Origin: Deinococcus sp. KNUC1210
GTDB lineage: Bacteria; Deinococcota; Deinococci; Deinococcales; Deinococcaceae
Assembly (NCBI RefSeq): GCF_022344005.1
Contig: NZ_CP092192.1
Coordinates: forward strand, 1-64,000
Reading direction: 5' to 3'
Length of the DNA stretch: 64,000 bases
In this document: positions 54,307 to 63,221 of the stretch, one piece after another
Position numbering within the stretch: the stretch's first letter is position 1
How the letters are laid out: every line of letters begins with the position of its first letter
The notes under the pieces: generated by a model
The model's input: only the letters and a program-made list of their open reading frames with translations
Database searches by the model: none
What the model was told of the DNA's origin: nothing
Program-made: the position numbers and the translations under genes

Positions 54307-56490
54307 TCAGCGCAGGAGCGGGTGCAGTTCACCTTCCGCCACCAGCGCCAGCCGGTGCAGACCTCTGCTCACGCTCACGTACAGCAGTCGGCTTTCGTAT
54401 TCGGTGGCCGGATCGTACATCTGCGCGTCGGCCCCCGCCACCACGCAGCCGTCGAATTCCAGCCCTTTTGCCAGATTGACCGGCAAAATCACCACGCCGC
54501 CCACGTAGCGGGCCAGTTCGTTCAGAATCGGCTGGGCGTCGAGGTCGTGCTGCTGAAGAAGCGGAACCAGCGCGTCGGCGTCGCTGGCACGGCGGGTCAC
54601 GACGGCGATATTGCTGTGGCCTGCCGCCTGCATGGTCTTGACGGCGCGGGCGATCAGCTGCGGCAGCGGCGCACCGGTCAGGCGCTCGACCGCCGCGCCG
54701 TCCCGGTCCACACCCACCACGCCCGCCACACGGTTGTAGGTGGCGGCGACCTGGGCGCTCAGTTCGGTGATAGCTCTGGTGCTGCGGTAGGTCCGTGAAA
54801 GCCGGAGCAGTTCGGCCCCCTGACCAGCCGCATTGCCCAGCGCTGCCTGCACATCGGCCCAGGAGTTCGGGCCCTTGTACCCGTGCAGCCCCTGGTTCAG
54901 ATCGCCCAGCGCGGTGAGATGACCGGGGCGGGCGGCGCGGCCCAGCAGGGCATACAGCAGCGGCGCATAATCCTGCGCCTCGTCGAGCACCACATGTGAA
55001 TACGGCTCCAGCCCGTTTCCCACCCGGCGGCCCAGCCCGTCGAGCAGACCGGCCACCGCCAGCATCAGCGGCAATTCGGTCACGTCGGCATACGAGCGGC
55101 GCGGCTTGGCGACACTCGCCAGCGGATCGCTCAATAGAACGCTCAGGGTGCGTTCGTCGAGCAGGTCGCCGGCTACCGAGCGCAGGGTGGCCTCATCCTG
55201 AAGCAGTCGCCGCGCCTCGGTCACGGGCAACATCCCCGCGAAAATCCGGCCCACCAGCCGCGTCAGATCGGGCGCGAGCTGGCGCAGCACCGACGTTTCC
55301 TGAGCGTCCGTCGCGTTCGCCTGCGCCAGCAGTTCGGCTTCCAGCGCGGCGCGGAAGGCGGGGCGATAGCCCTCCAGCGGCTCGCGGGTCAGCACGGTAT
55401 CCAGCAGGGCATGAAGCTGCGCCGACGACAGCTGGACCTCGGCTTCCTGCCGCCCGGTCTCGACCACCGCCTGATACGCCAGCGTTCCCAGATTGGCTTC
55501 CAGACGCAGCCTCAGATATCGGCGCACCACCGCCAGCATCCGCACGTCGCCCAGCGCTTTGGCCCGCCGCCACGCTGCCCGCCTGCGCCCGTTGTCGCGG
55601 TCCTGAAGCAGCAGCGTCAGGGTGCGGTCGGTCACATCCATCTTCTCCAGTCCCAGAAATCCCAGCTGCCAGCGCTCGGGCGTGGTCACGGTCACGCCCT
55701 CCAGGTTCAGTCCGGGCAACACGCGGGCGGCGTAGCTGGCAAGCACCTGATTGGGCATCAGCACCAGCGTCGTTTCGGGCGTCGCCCGGTGGTGCAGCCG
55801 GTCGGGGTGCATCATCCAGGCCAGCCGATGAAAGCCGATGGTGGTCTTGCCCGATCCCGCCGCCCCCTGAATCAGCACGCTCTGCCCGGCGGGTGCCCGC
55901 ATCGCTGCGTTCTGCTCGGGCTGCAACGTTTCCACCACGTCGCGCATCCCGGTGGTGCTTCCTTCCGACAGCCGCCGCAGCAATACATCTTCGCGCCCGC
56001 CCGTGTCGCCGCCCGCCGCCGCGTCGTACAGATCGGTCAGGGTGTGCAGCGCTCTCTGACGAACATCGAGTTGCCGCCGCCGCTGGATGGTGCCTTTCAG
56101 ACCCCTGGGAGTCGTCCAGCCCGTTTCCTGCGAGTAGTACAGCCCACCCACCTCCGATTCCCAGGAGGTGACGCTGTACGGCCCCTTCAGATCACGGTGG
56201 GCGATCTTGCCCACATACAGCGTCTGATCGCGCCCACCCACGCGCACTTTCAGCGATCCGAAATACGGCGCGGGCAGATGAACGCTCAGCATCGCGGCGT
56301 GTTCTTCGGCCGTGTCAGCCAGCGTCAGGCTGGTTTCCAGATCGGCTCCGACGTTCCGCGAACGATCCTCCCAGGCTTCGATCTGGGCCAGCATCGAGGT
56401 GATGGTGCCGTCCAGATGCTGCGTTTCGGCGGCAAAATCGGGATGGACGGTCTGGGGGTCGGACAGGGAAGCGGGAGACGGACTCGGCAT
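54307..56490 (-). CDS. HelD-like UvrD/SF1 ATPase
   Basis: A 727-residue protein. Walker A GAAGSGKTTIGFHRLAW, DEAQD (VVLDEAQDYAPLL), arginine-finger region RLSRTYRST and LLYVSVSRGLHRL are all present. The coiled N-terminal arm and the long insertion between helicase motifs match HelD, an ATPase that binds and recycles RNA polymerase rather than a DNA-repair helicase. TATGAT lies 8 nt upstream of ATG 56490. It sits 82 bp after the molybdate permease gene on the same strand, possibly in the same transcript. Confidence 0.88.
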   Translation of the reverse strand: MPSPSPASLSDPQTVHPDFAAETQHLDGTITSMLAQIEAWEDRSRNVGADLETSLTLADTAEEHAAMLSVHLPAPYFGSLKVRVGGRDQTLYVGKIAHRDLKGPYSVTSWESEVGGLYYSQETGWTTPRGLKGTIQRRRQLDVRQRALHTLTDLYDAAAGGDTGGREDVLLRRLSEGSTTGMRDVVETLQPEQNAAMRAPAGQSVLIQGAAGSGKTTIGFHRLAWMMHPDRLHHRATPETTLVLMPNQVLASYAARVLPGLNLEGVTVTTPERWQLGFLGLEKMDVTDRTLTLLLQDRDNGRRRAAWRRAKALGDVRMLAVVRRYLRLRLEANLGTLAYQAVVETGRQEAEVQLSSAQLHALLDTVLTREPLEGYRPAFRAALEAELLAQANATDAQETSVLRQLAPDLTRLVGRIFAGMLPVTEARRLLQDEATLRSVAGDLLDERTLSVLLSDPLASVAKPRRSYADVTELPLMLAVAGLLDGLGRRVGNGLEPYSHVVLDEAQDYAPLLYALLGRAARPGHLTALGDLNQGLHGYKGPNSWADVQAALGNAAGQGAELLRLSRTYRSTRAITELSAQVAATYNRVAGVVGVDRDGAAVERLTGAPLPQLIARAVKTMQAAGHSNIAVVTRRASDADALVPLLQQHDLDAQPILNELARYVGGVVILPVNLAKGLEFDGCVVAGADAQMYDPATEYESRLLYVSVSRGLHRLALVAEGELHPLLR

Positions 56491-56572
56491 GAGCGGACAT
56501 CATACCCGGCTCGGCTGGCGTTGACTGGTCTGTGTGCAGTGCCCTGGGCAGACGACAGGATTTCGGCGGACG

Positions 56573-57382
56573 TTATTTCTGCACCCGCGCCGCCAGCACC
56601 CTGACCAGCAGCAGCAGCAGCGAGGCGAAGATCACCATGACCGCACTCAGCACCAGCGCGGGTTTCAGGTCGCTTTCCATGGCGCTGTAGATCGAGAGCG
56701 TGATGGTGCGTGTTCTGCCCTGAAGCGACCCGGCAAACAGGATGGTGGCTCCGAATTCGCCCAGCGAGCGTGCCCACGCCAGCACCAGCCCTTCCAGCAG
56801 GAACGGCAGCGCGAGTGGCAGCGTGACCCGTGCGAAAACCCGCCGCTCGTTCGCGCCGTCCACGCGGGCCGCCGCTTCGATGTCGGCGTCGAAGGCCGAA
56901 AACCCTGCGCGGGCCGTGCGGATGTAAAAGGGCGCACTGGTAAACAGCAGGGCCAGCACCACGGCCGCCGGGCTGAAGGCCAGATCGATGCCCGCGAGGG
57001 CCAGCGGGCGGCCCAGCACCCCCTGAGAGCCGAAGGTGAGCAGCAGCGCCACGCCCGCCACCACCGGAGGCAGCGTGATCGGCAGGTCGAGCAGCGTTTC
57101 CAGCAGCGCGTGACCGAAAAACCGCCGCCGCGACAGCAGCCACGCGGCGGGCGTGCCCAGCAGCACCGTCAGCAGCAGGCTGGCCCCCGAGGTCAACACA
57201 CTCACGCGCAGGGCGTCCTGCACCACCGGCCCGATCAGGGTGGACAGAAAATCGGCGTTCAGCCCGCGCAGCAGCAGCAGCAGCGTGGGCAGCAGCAGAA
57301 AAGTCGCCAGCACCGCGCTCAGGGCCAGCGGCAACGGATGGACGCGCCTCTTCAGGCTGGCAGTCCCGGCGTCAGGGCGCAC
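56573..57382 (-). CDS. modB: Molybdate ABC transporter permease
   Basis: A 269-residue permease with six helices; the coupling loop is EAAARVDGANERRVFARVTLP, preceded by PAAWLLSRRRFFGHALLETL and followed by WARSLGEFGATILFAG, as in ModB. Its start overlaps the modA stop by 11 bp. It should carry molybdate or tungstate inward. No modC ATPase gene follows; the next gene is the helicase. Confidence 0.9.
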   Translation of the reverse strand: MRPDAGTASLKRRVHPLPLALSAVLATFLLLPTLLLLLRGLNADFLSTLIGPVVQDALRVSVLTSGASLLLTVLLGTPAAWLLSRRRFFGHALLETLLDLPITLPPVVAGVALLLTFGSQGVLGRPLALAGIDLAFSPAAVVLALLFTSAPFYIRTARAGFSAFDADIEAAARVDGANERRVFARVTLPLALPFLLEGLVLAWARSLGEFGATILFAGSLQGRTRTITLSIYSAMESDLKPALVLSAVMVIFASLLLLLVRVLAARVQK

Positions 57383-58133
57383 CCACGAAGCCCCACTTCT
57401 TCAGAATCTTCTGCCCTGCCGCCGACAGCACATACGTGACGAACGCCGTGGCCGCCTGTGCATTGGCACCGCCGGTCAGGGTCCCGACCGGGTAACTGAT
57501 CAGCGGATTGAAGCGTGTGGGCAGGCCGATGATTCTGACCGTCCCTTTCAGGCTGGGCGTCACGTCGCTGACATACACCACTGCCGCGTCGCCCTGCCCG
57601 AGCTGAATTTTGACCGCCACCTGCCGCACGTTGGGTTCCTCACTCACCACGTTCTTCTGCACGCGGGCCGCGAAATCCTTGCCGTAGGTCCCGGATTTGC
57701 CGATGGCGTCAAACGCTTTGCGGCTGGCATCTCCGACCGGAACCGTTCGGTCGGCCAGCACCAGCCGCACGCCGGGACGGGCGAGGTCGGCCAGGGTGTT
57801 CACGGCGGCGCTGTTTCTGGGCGCGATCACCACCAGTCGGTTCTGGGCGAACGGCTGCCCGGCACTCAGCTTGCCCGCCTTCACCAGCGGATCGAACTGG
57901 GCACTGTTGGCGCTGGCATAGACGTCGGCCTTCGCACCCTGTTCGAGCTGCGTCCTCAGCGTCTGCGATCCGGCGAACTGAAACGAGGTGGTGTTGCCCG
58001 TCTGGGCGTCGAACGCTCTGCCGATCTCGGTGAAGGCGTCGGTCAGGCTGGACGCGGCGAAGACCGTCAGATTGGCGGCAGAACTGGTGCCAGCGGCAAG
58101 GAGCAGCGCAAGCAGGGCGATCGTTCTCTTCAT
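57372..58133 (-). CDS. modA: Molybdate-binding protein
   Basis: About 253 residues from ATG 58133, with GGAGA upstream. A signal peptide precedes NLTVFAASSLTDAFTEIGRA; the mature protein has QTLRTQLEQGAKADVYASAN and a C-terminal VTYVLSAAGQKILKKWGF, as in ModA. It binds molybdate or tungstate outside the membrane. It overlaps the regulator gene before it by 4 bp and modB after it. Confidence 0.92.
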   Translation of the reverse strand: MKRTIALLALLLAAGTSSAANLTVFAASSLTDAFTEIGRAFDAQTGNTTSFQFAGSQTLRTQLEQGAKADVYASANSAQFDPLVKAGKLSAGQPFAQNRLVVIAPRNSAAVNTLADLARPGVRLVLADRTVPVGDASRKAFDAIGKSGTYGKDFAARVQKNVVSEEPNVRQVAVKIQLGQGDAAVVYVSDVTPSLKGTVRIIGLPTRFNPLISYPVGTLTGGANAQAATAFVTYVLSAAGQKILKKWGFVGAP

Positions 58134-59296
58134 GGGGTCTCCAGAGCGGGTGAAGTCGTCTGCCACAGCTCCCCGGCGTGCTGCGGGTCGTAGCCGCCCA
58201 GTGCGGCGAGTTCGGCACGGAAATCGGGCTGCTGTACGGCAAGCAGCAGCGCCGCGATGGCCGGATGCTGAAGATGTGCGGCGGGGACCACCAGATCGAA
58301 GCGCTCCCGCTGCACCGGCACGAAGTCCAGGCCCAGCGCCTGCGCGGTGCTTCTCGGTCCCGGCGCGGCGTCGGCCTGTCCGGAGGCGACAAGGGCAGCA
58401 GCTTCCAGATGGCCCGGCACCTCGTCGGTGTAGCCGGGTAACTGGCGGCGCTGGGCCAGCGACACGCCCGCTCCGCTGAGCCAGGCATCGAGCAGGGCGC
58501 GGCTTCCGGCACCGGGTTCACGGTTCACGAGCCGCACACCGGGGCGCAGCAGATCGGCGGGCGTGTGCAGGCGCAGCGGATTGCCCGCCGCCACCATCAG
58601 GCCCTGTTCCCACGACCAGAGGGTGAACAGATGGACGCGCTGCCCCGGCAGTTCTCGCTGCACGGCGTCCAGATTGGAGATGCCGGGGGCCGCCTCGTAC
58701 AGATGAATTCCGGCGGCGTGGGCCTCATTTCTTGCCAGAGCGTGCAGCGCCGCCGTACTGGAGAGCGAGTGCCACAGCAGCCGCGCCTGAGGACGCTGCC
58801 GGGCGACATACGTGGCAGCCAGCCCCAGCGAGGGATCGCAGCCGACCAGCACCGCCGTCTGATCGGCCCTCGACAGGTCGCTGAACAGTTCGACTGCCAC
58901 GGCTTCTGCGCCCCCAGGGGCCAGTTCATTCGGCGTCTCCAGAGCACTCGCCATCCCATCGGCGGCCTGCCCCAGCCCGGCCTCGCCCGTCAGCGCGAAT
59001 CCCAGCAGGCGCTCGCCCAGCCGGGCCAGTTGCACCCGTGTCGGCAGCGTGGCTCGCCCGATCAGCTCGGCGTTGACCTGCGGCCTGGACAGCGTGAACA
59101 GTTCGTCTACCGTGCAGTTCAGGACGCGGGCGAGCTGAAAGGCGATCAGGGTGTTGGGAACATACGCCTGTGTTTCGATTGAATGCAGCGCCTGCCGTGT
59201 CAGACCGATGGACTGTGCGAGTTCGCCCGGACGAAGCCCGGCCCGTTCGCGCAACTGGCGGACATGCGATTTCAGCGAAAGCCCAGAACGCTCCAC
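58130..59296 (-). CDS. HTH regulator fused to a periplasmic-binding-like domain (molybdate operon)
   Basis: A 388-residue protein. The N-terminal XRE HTH (VRQLRERAGLRPGELAQSIG, then LTRQALHSIETQAYVPNT) is followed by a solute-binding-protein-like core (VAVELFSDLSRADQTAVLVG, then VRLVNREPGAGSRALLDAWL, FDLVVPAAHL). The fusion suggests direct sensing of the oxyanion. A perfect promoter lies immediately before its GTG: TTGACA, 17 nt, TACAGT, 6 nt. It is the first gene of the mod operon. Confidence 0.85.
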   Translation of the reverse strand: MERSGLSLKSHVRQLRERAGLRPGELAQSIGLTRQALHSIETQAYVPNTLIAFQLARVLNCTVDELFTLSRPQVNAELIGRATLPTRVQLARLGERLLGFALTGEAGLGQAADGMASALETPNELAPGGAEAVAVELFSDLSRADQTAVLVGCDPSLGLAATYVARQRPQARLLWHSLSSTAALHALARNEAHAAGIHLYEAAPGISNLDAVQRELPGQRVHLFTLWSWEQGLMVAAGNPLRLHTPADLLRPGVRLVNREPGAGSRALLDAWLSGAGVSLAQRRQLPGYTDEVPGHLEAAALVASGQADAAPGPRSTAQALGLDFVPVQRERFDLVVPAAHLQHPAIAALLLAVQQPDFRAELAALGGYDPQHAGELWQTTSPALETP

Positions 59297-59331
59297 CAGG
59301 CGACTGTAAGCTTAAAACGACAGAGTGTCAA
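59297..59331 (-). promoter_or_regulatory. Leaderless promoter of the mod operon
   Basis: Read on the minus strand: -35 TTGACA (59331-59326), 17-nt spacer, -10 TACAGT (59308-59303), then 6 nt to the GTG at 59296. There is no ribosome-binding site, so the transcript should start at or next to the start codon. Confidence 0.85.
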
Positions 59332-59409
59332 TGCAAACGGACGATCTGGAAGCAGGAGAATGGCCCACCCGGTTTAGATCGTGCGGCACTTAATCCAGAG
59401 AGCTTCGGC

Positions 59410-60057
59410 TCAGACGTTCTGGCGCATCGCTTTCAGGATGTCTTCGTTGCTCAGCGACGCCGGAGCCAGTTCCGAGGATTTGCAGCGCAGACCGTCCAGC
59501 GTCAGGGTGAGGTGACGCCGCCACTGCTCGGGCGACACGCGGCGGGTGATCTTGACGATTTCGGCGTTGGCCCAGGCAATCAGCGCGGTGTCCCCGACCT
59601 CGACATCGGGGCGGAGGGTGCCCTGCTGCTTGGCACGTTCGACGATGCGTTCGGCGCGCTCGAACAGCACCTGATGCAGCGGCAGCGGAGTGGAAACGCC
59701 GGGCGTGACGCTCAGAAATTCTCGGATAGTGCCGTGCTCTCCCTGCAACTCGCAGATGCGCGAGATGTAATGCTCGAACCCTGCCCAGGCATCGGACATC
59801 GCCAGACCTTCATCGGCGGCCTGGATATAGAGGTGATACTCCTCGTTGAACAGCGCTTCCAGCAGAGCTTCGCGGGTCGGAAAGCGGCGGTAGAGCGTGC
59901 CGATGCCCACCCCCGCCTGACGGCTGACCTGTTCCAGCGGAGCCTGAATGCCCTGCTCTGCGAACACCACGCGGGCCGCACTGAGCAGACGGCTACGGTT
60001 CTCTGCCGCGTCTCGGCGCAGAGCAGGTGGGTCCGGGCGCACGGGATCAGGTCGCAT
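59410..60057 (-). CDS. TetR-family regulator
   Basis: About 215 residues with the HTH SRLLSAARVVFAEQGIQAPL, then QAGVGIGTLYRRFPTREAL. The ligand domain has no close relative I can name (LPLHQVLFERAERIVERAKQ). ATG 60057 (7 nt after a TTAGAT box) is preferred over ATG 60066. It points away from the cytochrome operon; whether it controls that operon is unknown. Confidence 0.88.
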   Translation of the reverse strand: MRPDPVRPDPPALRRDAAENRSRLLSAARVVFAEQGIQAPLEQVSRQAGVGIGTLYRRFPTREALLEALFNEEYHLYIQAADEGLAMSDAWAGFEHYISRICELQGEHGTIREFLSVTPGVSTPLPLHQVLFERAERIVERAKQQGTLRPDVEVGDTALIAWANAEIVKITRRVSPEQWRRHLTLTLDGLRCKSSELAPASLSNEDILKAMRQNV

Positions 60058-60066
60058 CCATTCCAT

Positions 60067-60328
60067 CTAAGCACATGCCCACGTGTGAAGCCGTGACAGA
60101 TGACCAGCAGATCTGGAGGTCGGCCTCCGTTTGTGCTAGCATGTGAGAAACAAGTATGGACGCACCTTCTTGGAAGGTTCTGTCGTGTTGCTCAGGCGTA
60201 AACAAGCGGCTGATTTATTATCTTATTTGGTATTTCGATTAATACTTTGTGCCTTATAAATTACTTAATATGTGCTTTACTTATGATACAGCCCTTCTTT
60301 TGGAGCTATCTTCCAATAAGGAGGAATA
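60067..60328. promoter_or_regulatory. AT-rich upstream region of the PQQ operon
   Basis: This stretch is markedly richer in A/T than the rest of the window, especially 60190-60325. It contains GTATT-6 nt-AATAC (60230-60245), a TATGAT box (60282-60287), and AAGGAGG before the cytochrome ATG. It looks like an AT-rich promoter or leader, or acquired DNA. Confidence 0.55.
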
Positions 60329-60733
60329 ATGCAAATAACCCTTAATCGGCGGGCCTATCTGGCCGCTACAGCTCTTTCTTTGCTTGCTGGTAGCGCTTTA
60401 GTTCAGGCAGCGCCTTCACCTTTCACGGCAGCCCAGGCTACCAGTGGGGCAGCGACCTACAAAGCGCAGTGCGCCATGTGTCATGGAAGCACACTGAATA
60501 ACGGCGGCGCTCCCAAGCTTGCAGGGGCAGCGTTTCTGAAAAAGTGGTCATCCAATTCGGAAGACGATCTGTATTACATCATGAGCACCACCATGCCGCA
60601 GACCAATCCGGGCGGACTGAAGACTTCTCAGTACGAAAGCGTGCTGAGCTACATCCTTCAGAAGAACGGCTTCAAACCTGGCAAAGTGGCGCTCTCGTCG
60701 GCAAACCTGAAGAAATACAACTTCAGCAAATAA
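60329..60733 (+). CDS. Secreted class I cytochrome c
   Basis: A 134-residue protein. AAGGAGG precedes the ATG; the signal includes NRRAYLAATALSLLAGSA, with a twin-arginine-like start. Haem site CAMCH (Cys48, Cys51, His52); Met85 or Met89 (MSTTMP) is the likely sixth ligand. It should accept electrons from the PQQ dehydrogenase encoded 18 bp downstream. The first 100 nt use more A/T-ending codons than the neighbours, consistent with acquisition. Confidence 0.9.
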   Translation: MQITLNRRAYLAATALSLLAGSALVQAAPSPFTAAQATSGAATYKAQCAMCHGSTLNNGGAPKLAGAAFLKKWSSNSEDDLYYIMSTTMPQTNPGGLKTSQYESVLSYILQKNGFKPGKVALSSANLKKYNFSK

Positions 60734-60751
60734 TCATCAAGGAGTACTGAT

Positions 60752-62335
60752 ATGAAAAAAGCACACCTTCTGATGCTTGCCCTGACCGCCTCTCTGCTCG
60801 GAACGGCAGGGGCCGTACAGGGACCGACCCAGGACGACCTGAACAACGCCGATCAGGCCAGCGATTCCTGGTTGATGTACAACAAGGGCTACATGGGTCA
60901 GCGCTATTCACCGCTCGACCAGATCAATGCCTCCAACGCCGCCAACCTGCAGCAGACCTGCACCTTCAAGACCGGTGAGGCCGGGTCCTTTCAGGTGACC
61001 CCGCAGGTATACAAGGGTTCGATGTTTATCGCGACGTCTGAGCACAGCTACGCCATCGACGCCTCGAACTGCAAGCTGCTCTGGACGAACGTATACAAGC
61101 CCACCGGCCCGGAAGTCAACCCGGTCAGCCGCGGCTTTGCACTCGCAGACGGCGTGGCCTACCGTGGCACGCCCGACGCGCACCTGCTCGCCATCGACAT
61201 GGGCACCGGCAAGACCCTGTGGGATATCAAGGTCGCCGACTCCAGCAGCGGATACTTCACCAGTTCGGCACCTGTCGTGTGGAACGGCATGGTGTTCGTG
61301 GGCGAGGCCGGAGCCGACTGGGGCGTCAAGGCCCACATGTACGCCTTCGACGCCAAGACCGGCAAGAAGATGTGGACATTCGACCTGATTCCCACCGGCA
61401 ATCAGGCGGGCGCCGACACCTGGCAGAATGCCGACTCCACCGCGACCGGCGGCGGCTCGGTCTGGTCGAGCTACACCATCGACGCCAGCAAGGGCCTGAT
61501 CTACCTGTCGGTCGGCAACCCTGCCCCCGACTTCGCAGCGGAGTACCGCCCCGGCGCCAACCTCTACACCAACTCGGTGGTGGCGCTCGATGCCAAGACG
61601 GGCAAGCTCGACCACTACTATCAACAGACGCCCAACGACAGCAAGGACTACGACACCTCGGCAGCCCCGGTGCTGTACGACGTAGACGGCGCTACCCGCA
61701 TGGCGGTCTCGACCAAGGGCGGCTACCTGTTCTCGTATGACGAGGCCACCCAGAAGCAGGTCTACAAGAAAGCCGTCATCACGGTGAAGAATCAGGACAA
61801 GCGCCCCACCAAGGCAGGTCTGCCCATCTGCCCCAACTACACGGGCGGCTCGCAGTGGTCCAGCCCCGCATACATGCCCAGCAACAAGATGCTGGTCGTC
61901 AATGCAGTGGACTGGTGCGGTGTGGTGAAGCTGGGTGAAGTGCGCCTGATCAAGGGCCAGCTCTTCTTCGGCGGCGCGATGCAGCTCAATGACATCAAGA
62001 CGGCTGTGGGCAACACCATCGGCTACGACGCGGCGACGGGCAAGGAACTGTGGCGCTACAGCCTGCCGGGCGTGCGAATCGTGGGCGGCGTGACCACCAC
62101 GGGCGGCGGCCTGGTGATGTCGGGCGATTCCAACGGCACGATGTTCGTGCTGGACGGCACGAACGGCAAGGTGCTGTACAAGGACAACGTCGGCAAGGCC
62201 CCCATCGGCGGCGGCGTCGCCACCTACACCGTGGGCGGCAAGCAGTACATGGCGCTGGCAGCCGGAAACACCTCCAAGGGCGTGACGGGCGTTGCCGACG
62301 TGGGCAGCCGCGTCGTCATCTACAGCCTCAAGTGA
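60752..62335 (+). CDS. PQQ-dependent dehydrogenase (quinoprotein propeller)
   Basis: A 527-residue exported protein with a signal peptide ending in AGAVQ. Propeller motifs of the quinoprotein alcohol dehydrogenase group repeat: AIDMGTGKTLW, AFDAKTGKKMW, ALDAKTGKL, GYDAATGKELW. The catalytic Asp region is TPNDSKDYDTSAAPVLYD. It is shorter than methanol dehydrogenases and lacks an obvious vicinal disulfide, so it may oxidise a different alcohol, aldehyde or sugar. It uses the co-encoded cytochrome as acceptor and depends on PQQ made elsewhere. Confidence 0.9.
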   Translation: MKKAHLLMLALTASLLGTAGAVQGPTQDDLNNADQASDSWLMYNKGYMGQRYSPLDQINASNAANLQQTCTFKTGEAGSFQVTPQVYKGSMFIATSEHSYAIDASNCKLLWTNVYKPTGPEVNPVSRGFALADGVAYRGTPDAHLLAIDMGTGKTLWDIKVADSSSGYFTSSAPVVWNGMVFVGEAGADWGVKAHMYAFDAKTGKKMWTFDLIPTGNQAGADTWQNADSTATGGGSVWSSYTIDASKGLIYLSVGNPAPDFAAEYRPGANLYTNSVVALDAKTGKLDHYYQQTPNDSKDYDTSAAPVLYDVDGATRMAVSTKGGYLFSYDEATQKQVYKKAVITVKNQDKRPTKAGLPICPNYTGGSQWSSPAYMPSNKMLVVNAVDWCGVVKLGEVRLIKGQLFFGGAMQLNDIKTAVGNTIGYDAATGKELWRYSLPGVRIVGGVTTTGGGLVMSGDSNGTMFVLDGTNGKVLYKDNVGKAPIGGGVATYTVGGKQYMALAAGNTSKGVTGVADVGSRVVIYSLK

Positions 62336-62339
62336 GACA

Positions 62340-63059
62340 ATGATGCCCATCAATCCCCTTCAGAAGTTCACCAGACACCTGCTGCTGCTCGCTGCACTCA
62401 CGGGCGGCGCGGCGGGAGCCATCCAGGAAGTCTTGACTGCGCCCGAGATCGCTCAGGCCAACCAGGACGGCTCGGCGATGGTGACACCCTCCTCGGCCTA
62501 TCTGTGGGGATCGTATCTGCTGGTGTCCAACAGCACCGGCATCAAGCTGGCCCCCAATGCACCTGAAGTTGACGGTATCGCGATGGGGACGCCGTTCGAA
62601 CGCCTGCGTTACGAAGCGTACCTCTCGCAGTATGAGGGCAACCCGCTCGATACCACCCGCGCCACGGCATTTGCCCGGACGCTCGATCACAAGCTGTCGT
62701 TCATCATCTATACGCACAGTCTGAAGAGCGTCGGGGAAGAGACCGAACAGTGGCAGCAGGCCTACGAGAAGAATCCCGGTGCCCGCAAATCGACCCGGAC
62801 TGCCAGTTACCTGGACGTTTTCAAGCCCGCCACCCTGACCGTGAACGGCAAGACGCTTCAGGCCTCGCCCCAGGTGGACGGCCCGTATCAGGATCAGTTC
62901 AACCTGTCGAACGGTCAATTCGACTTCCGGTACCTCGGCGTCATCACCTACACCTTCGATCTGAAGAGCTTTCCGACTGCCCGAAACGTCACGCTTGCCT
63001 TCAAGGACAGCTCGGGCCGAAAGTACACCCAGAAGATCGATCTGAGCCAGTACCACTAA
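62340..63059 (+). CDS. Secreted protein of unknown function in the PQQ operon
   Basis: About 239 residues. ATG 62340 is 4 nt after the dehydrogenase stop; a signal peptide (LLLLAALTGGAAGA) follows. The mature protein has no domain I recognise; it begins IQEVLTAPEIAQANQDGSAM and ends TQKIDLSQYH, with two beta-rich halves. Its place after a cytochrome c and PQQ dehydrogenase suggests a role in binding, folding or delivering the substrate, like accessory periplasmic proteins in other quinoprotein operons; this is inference. A terminator follows. Confidence 0.75.
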   Translation: MMPINPLQKFTRHLLLLAALTGGAAGAIQEVLTAPEIAQANQDGSAMVTPSSAYLWGSYLLVSNSTGIKLAPNAPEVDGIAMGTPFERLRYEAYLSQYEGNPLDTTRATAFARTLDHKLSFIIYTHSLKSVGEETEQWQQAYEKNPGARKSTRTASYLDVFKPATLTVNGKTLQASPQVDGPYQDQFNLSNGQFDFRYLGVITYTFDLKSFPTARNVTLAFKDSSGRKYTQKIDLSQYH

Positions 63060-63078
63060 ACGGCGAATCTGTTCCTTT

Positions 63079-63108
63079 CCACCCCCGGCGGCGCTGCGTC
63101 GGGGGTGG
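63079..63108 (+). terminator. Terminator after the PQQ operon
   Basis: CCACCCCCG (63079-63087) pairs with CGGGGGTGG (63100-63108), followed by TTTTC. It ends the three-gene operon. Confidence 0.8.
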
Positions 63109-63221
63109 TTTTCTGGTGCCATGCCATGAGCGGAGGGGCGCTGCACACGGGAAGGGGGCAAAGACTCTAGGGTAAGAGGAGGTCCAGTGCCGACCGTTTC
63201 TTCCCGGACCCGAGGTTCCTG

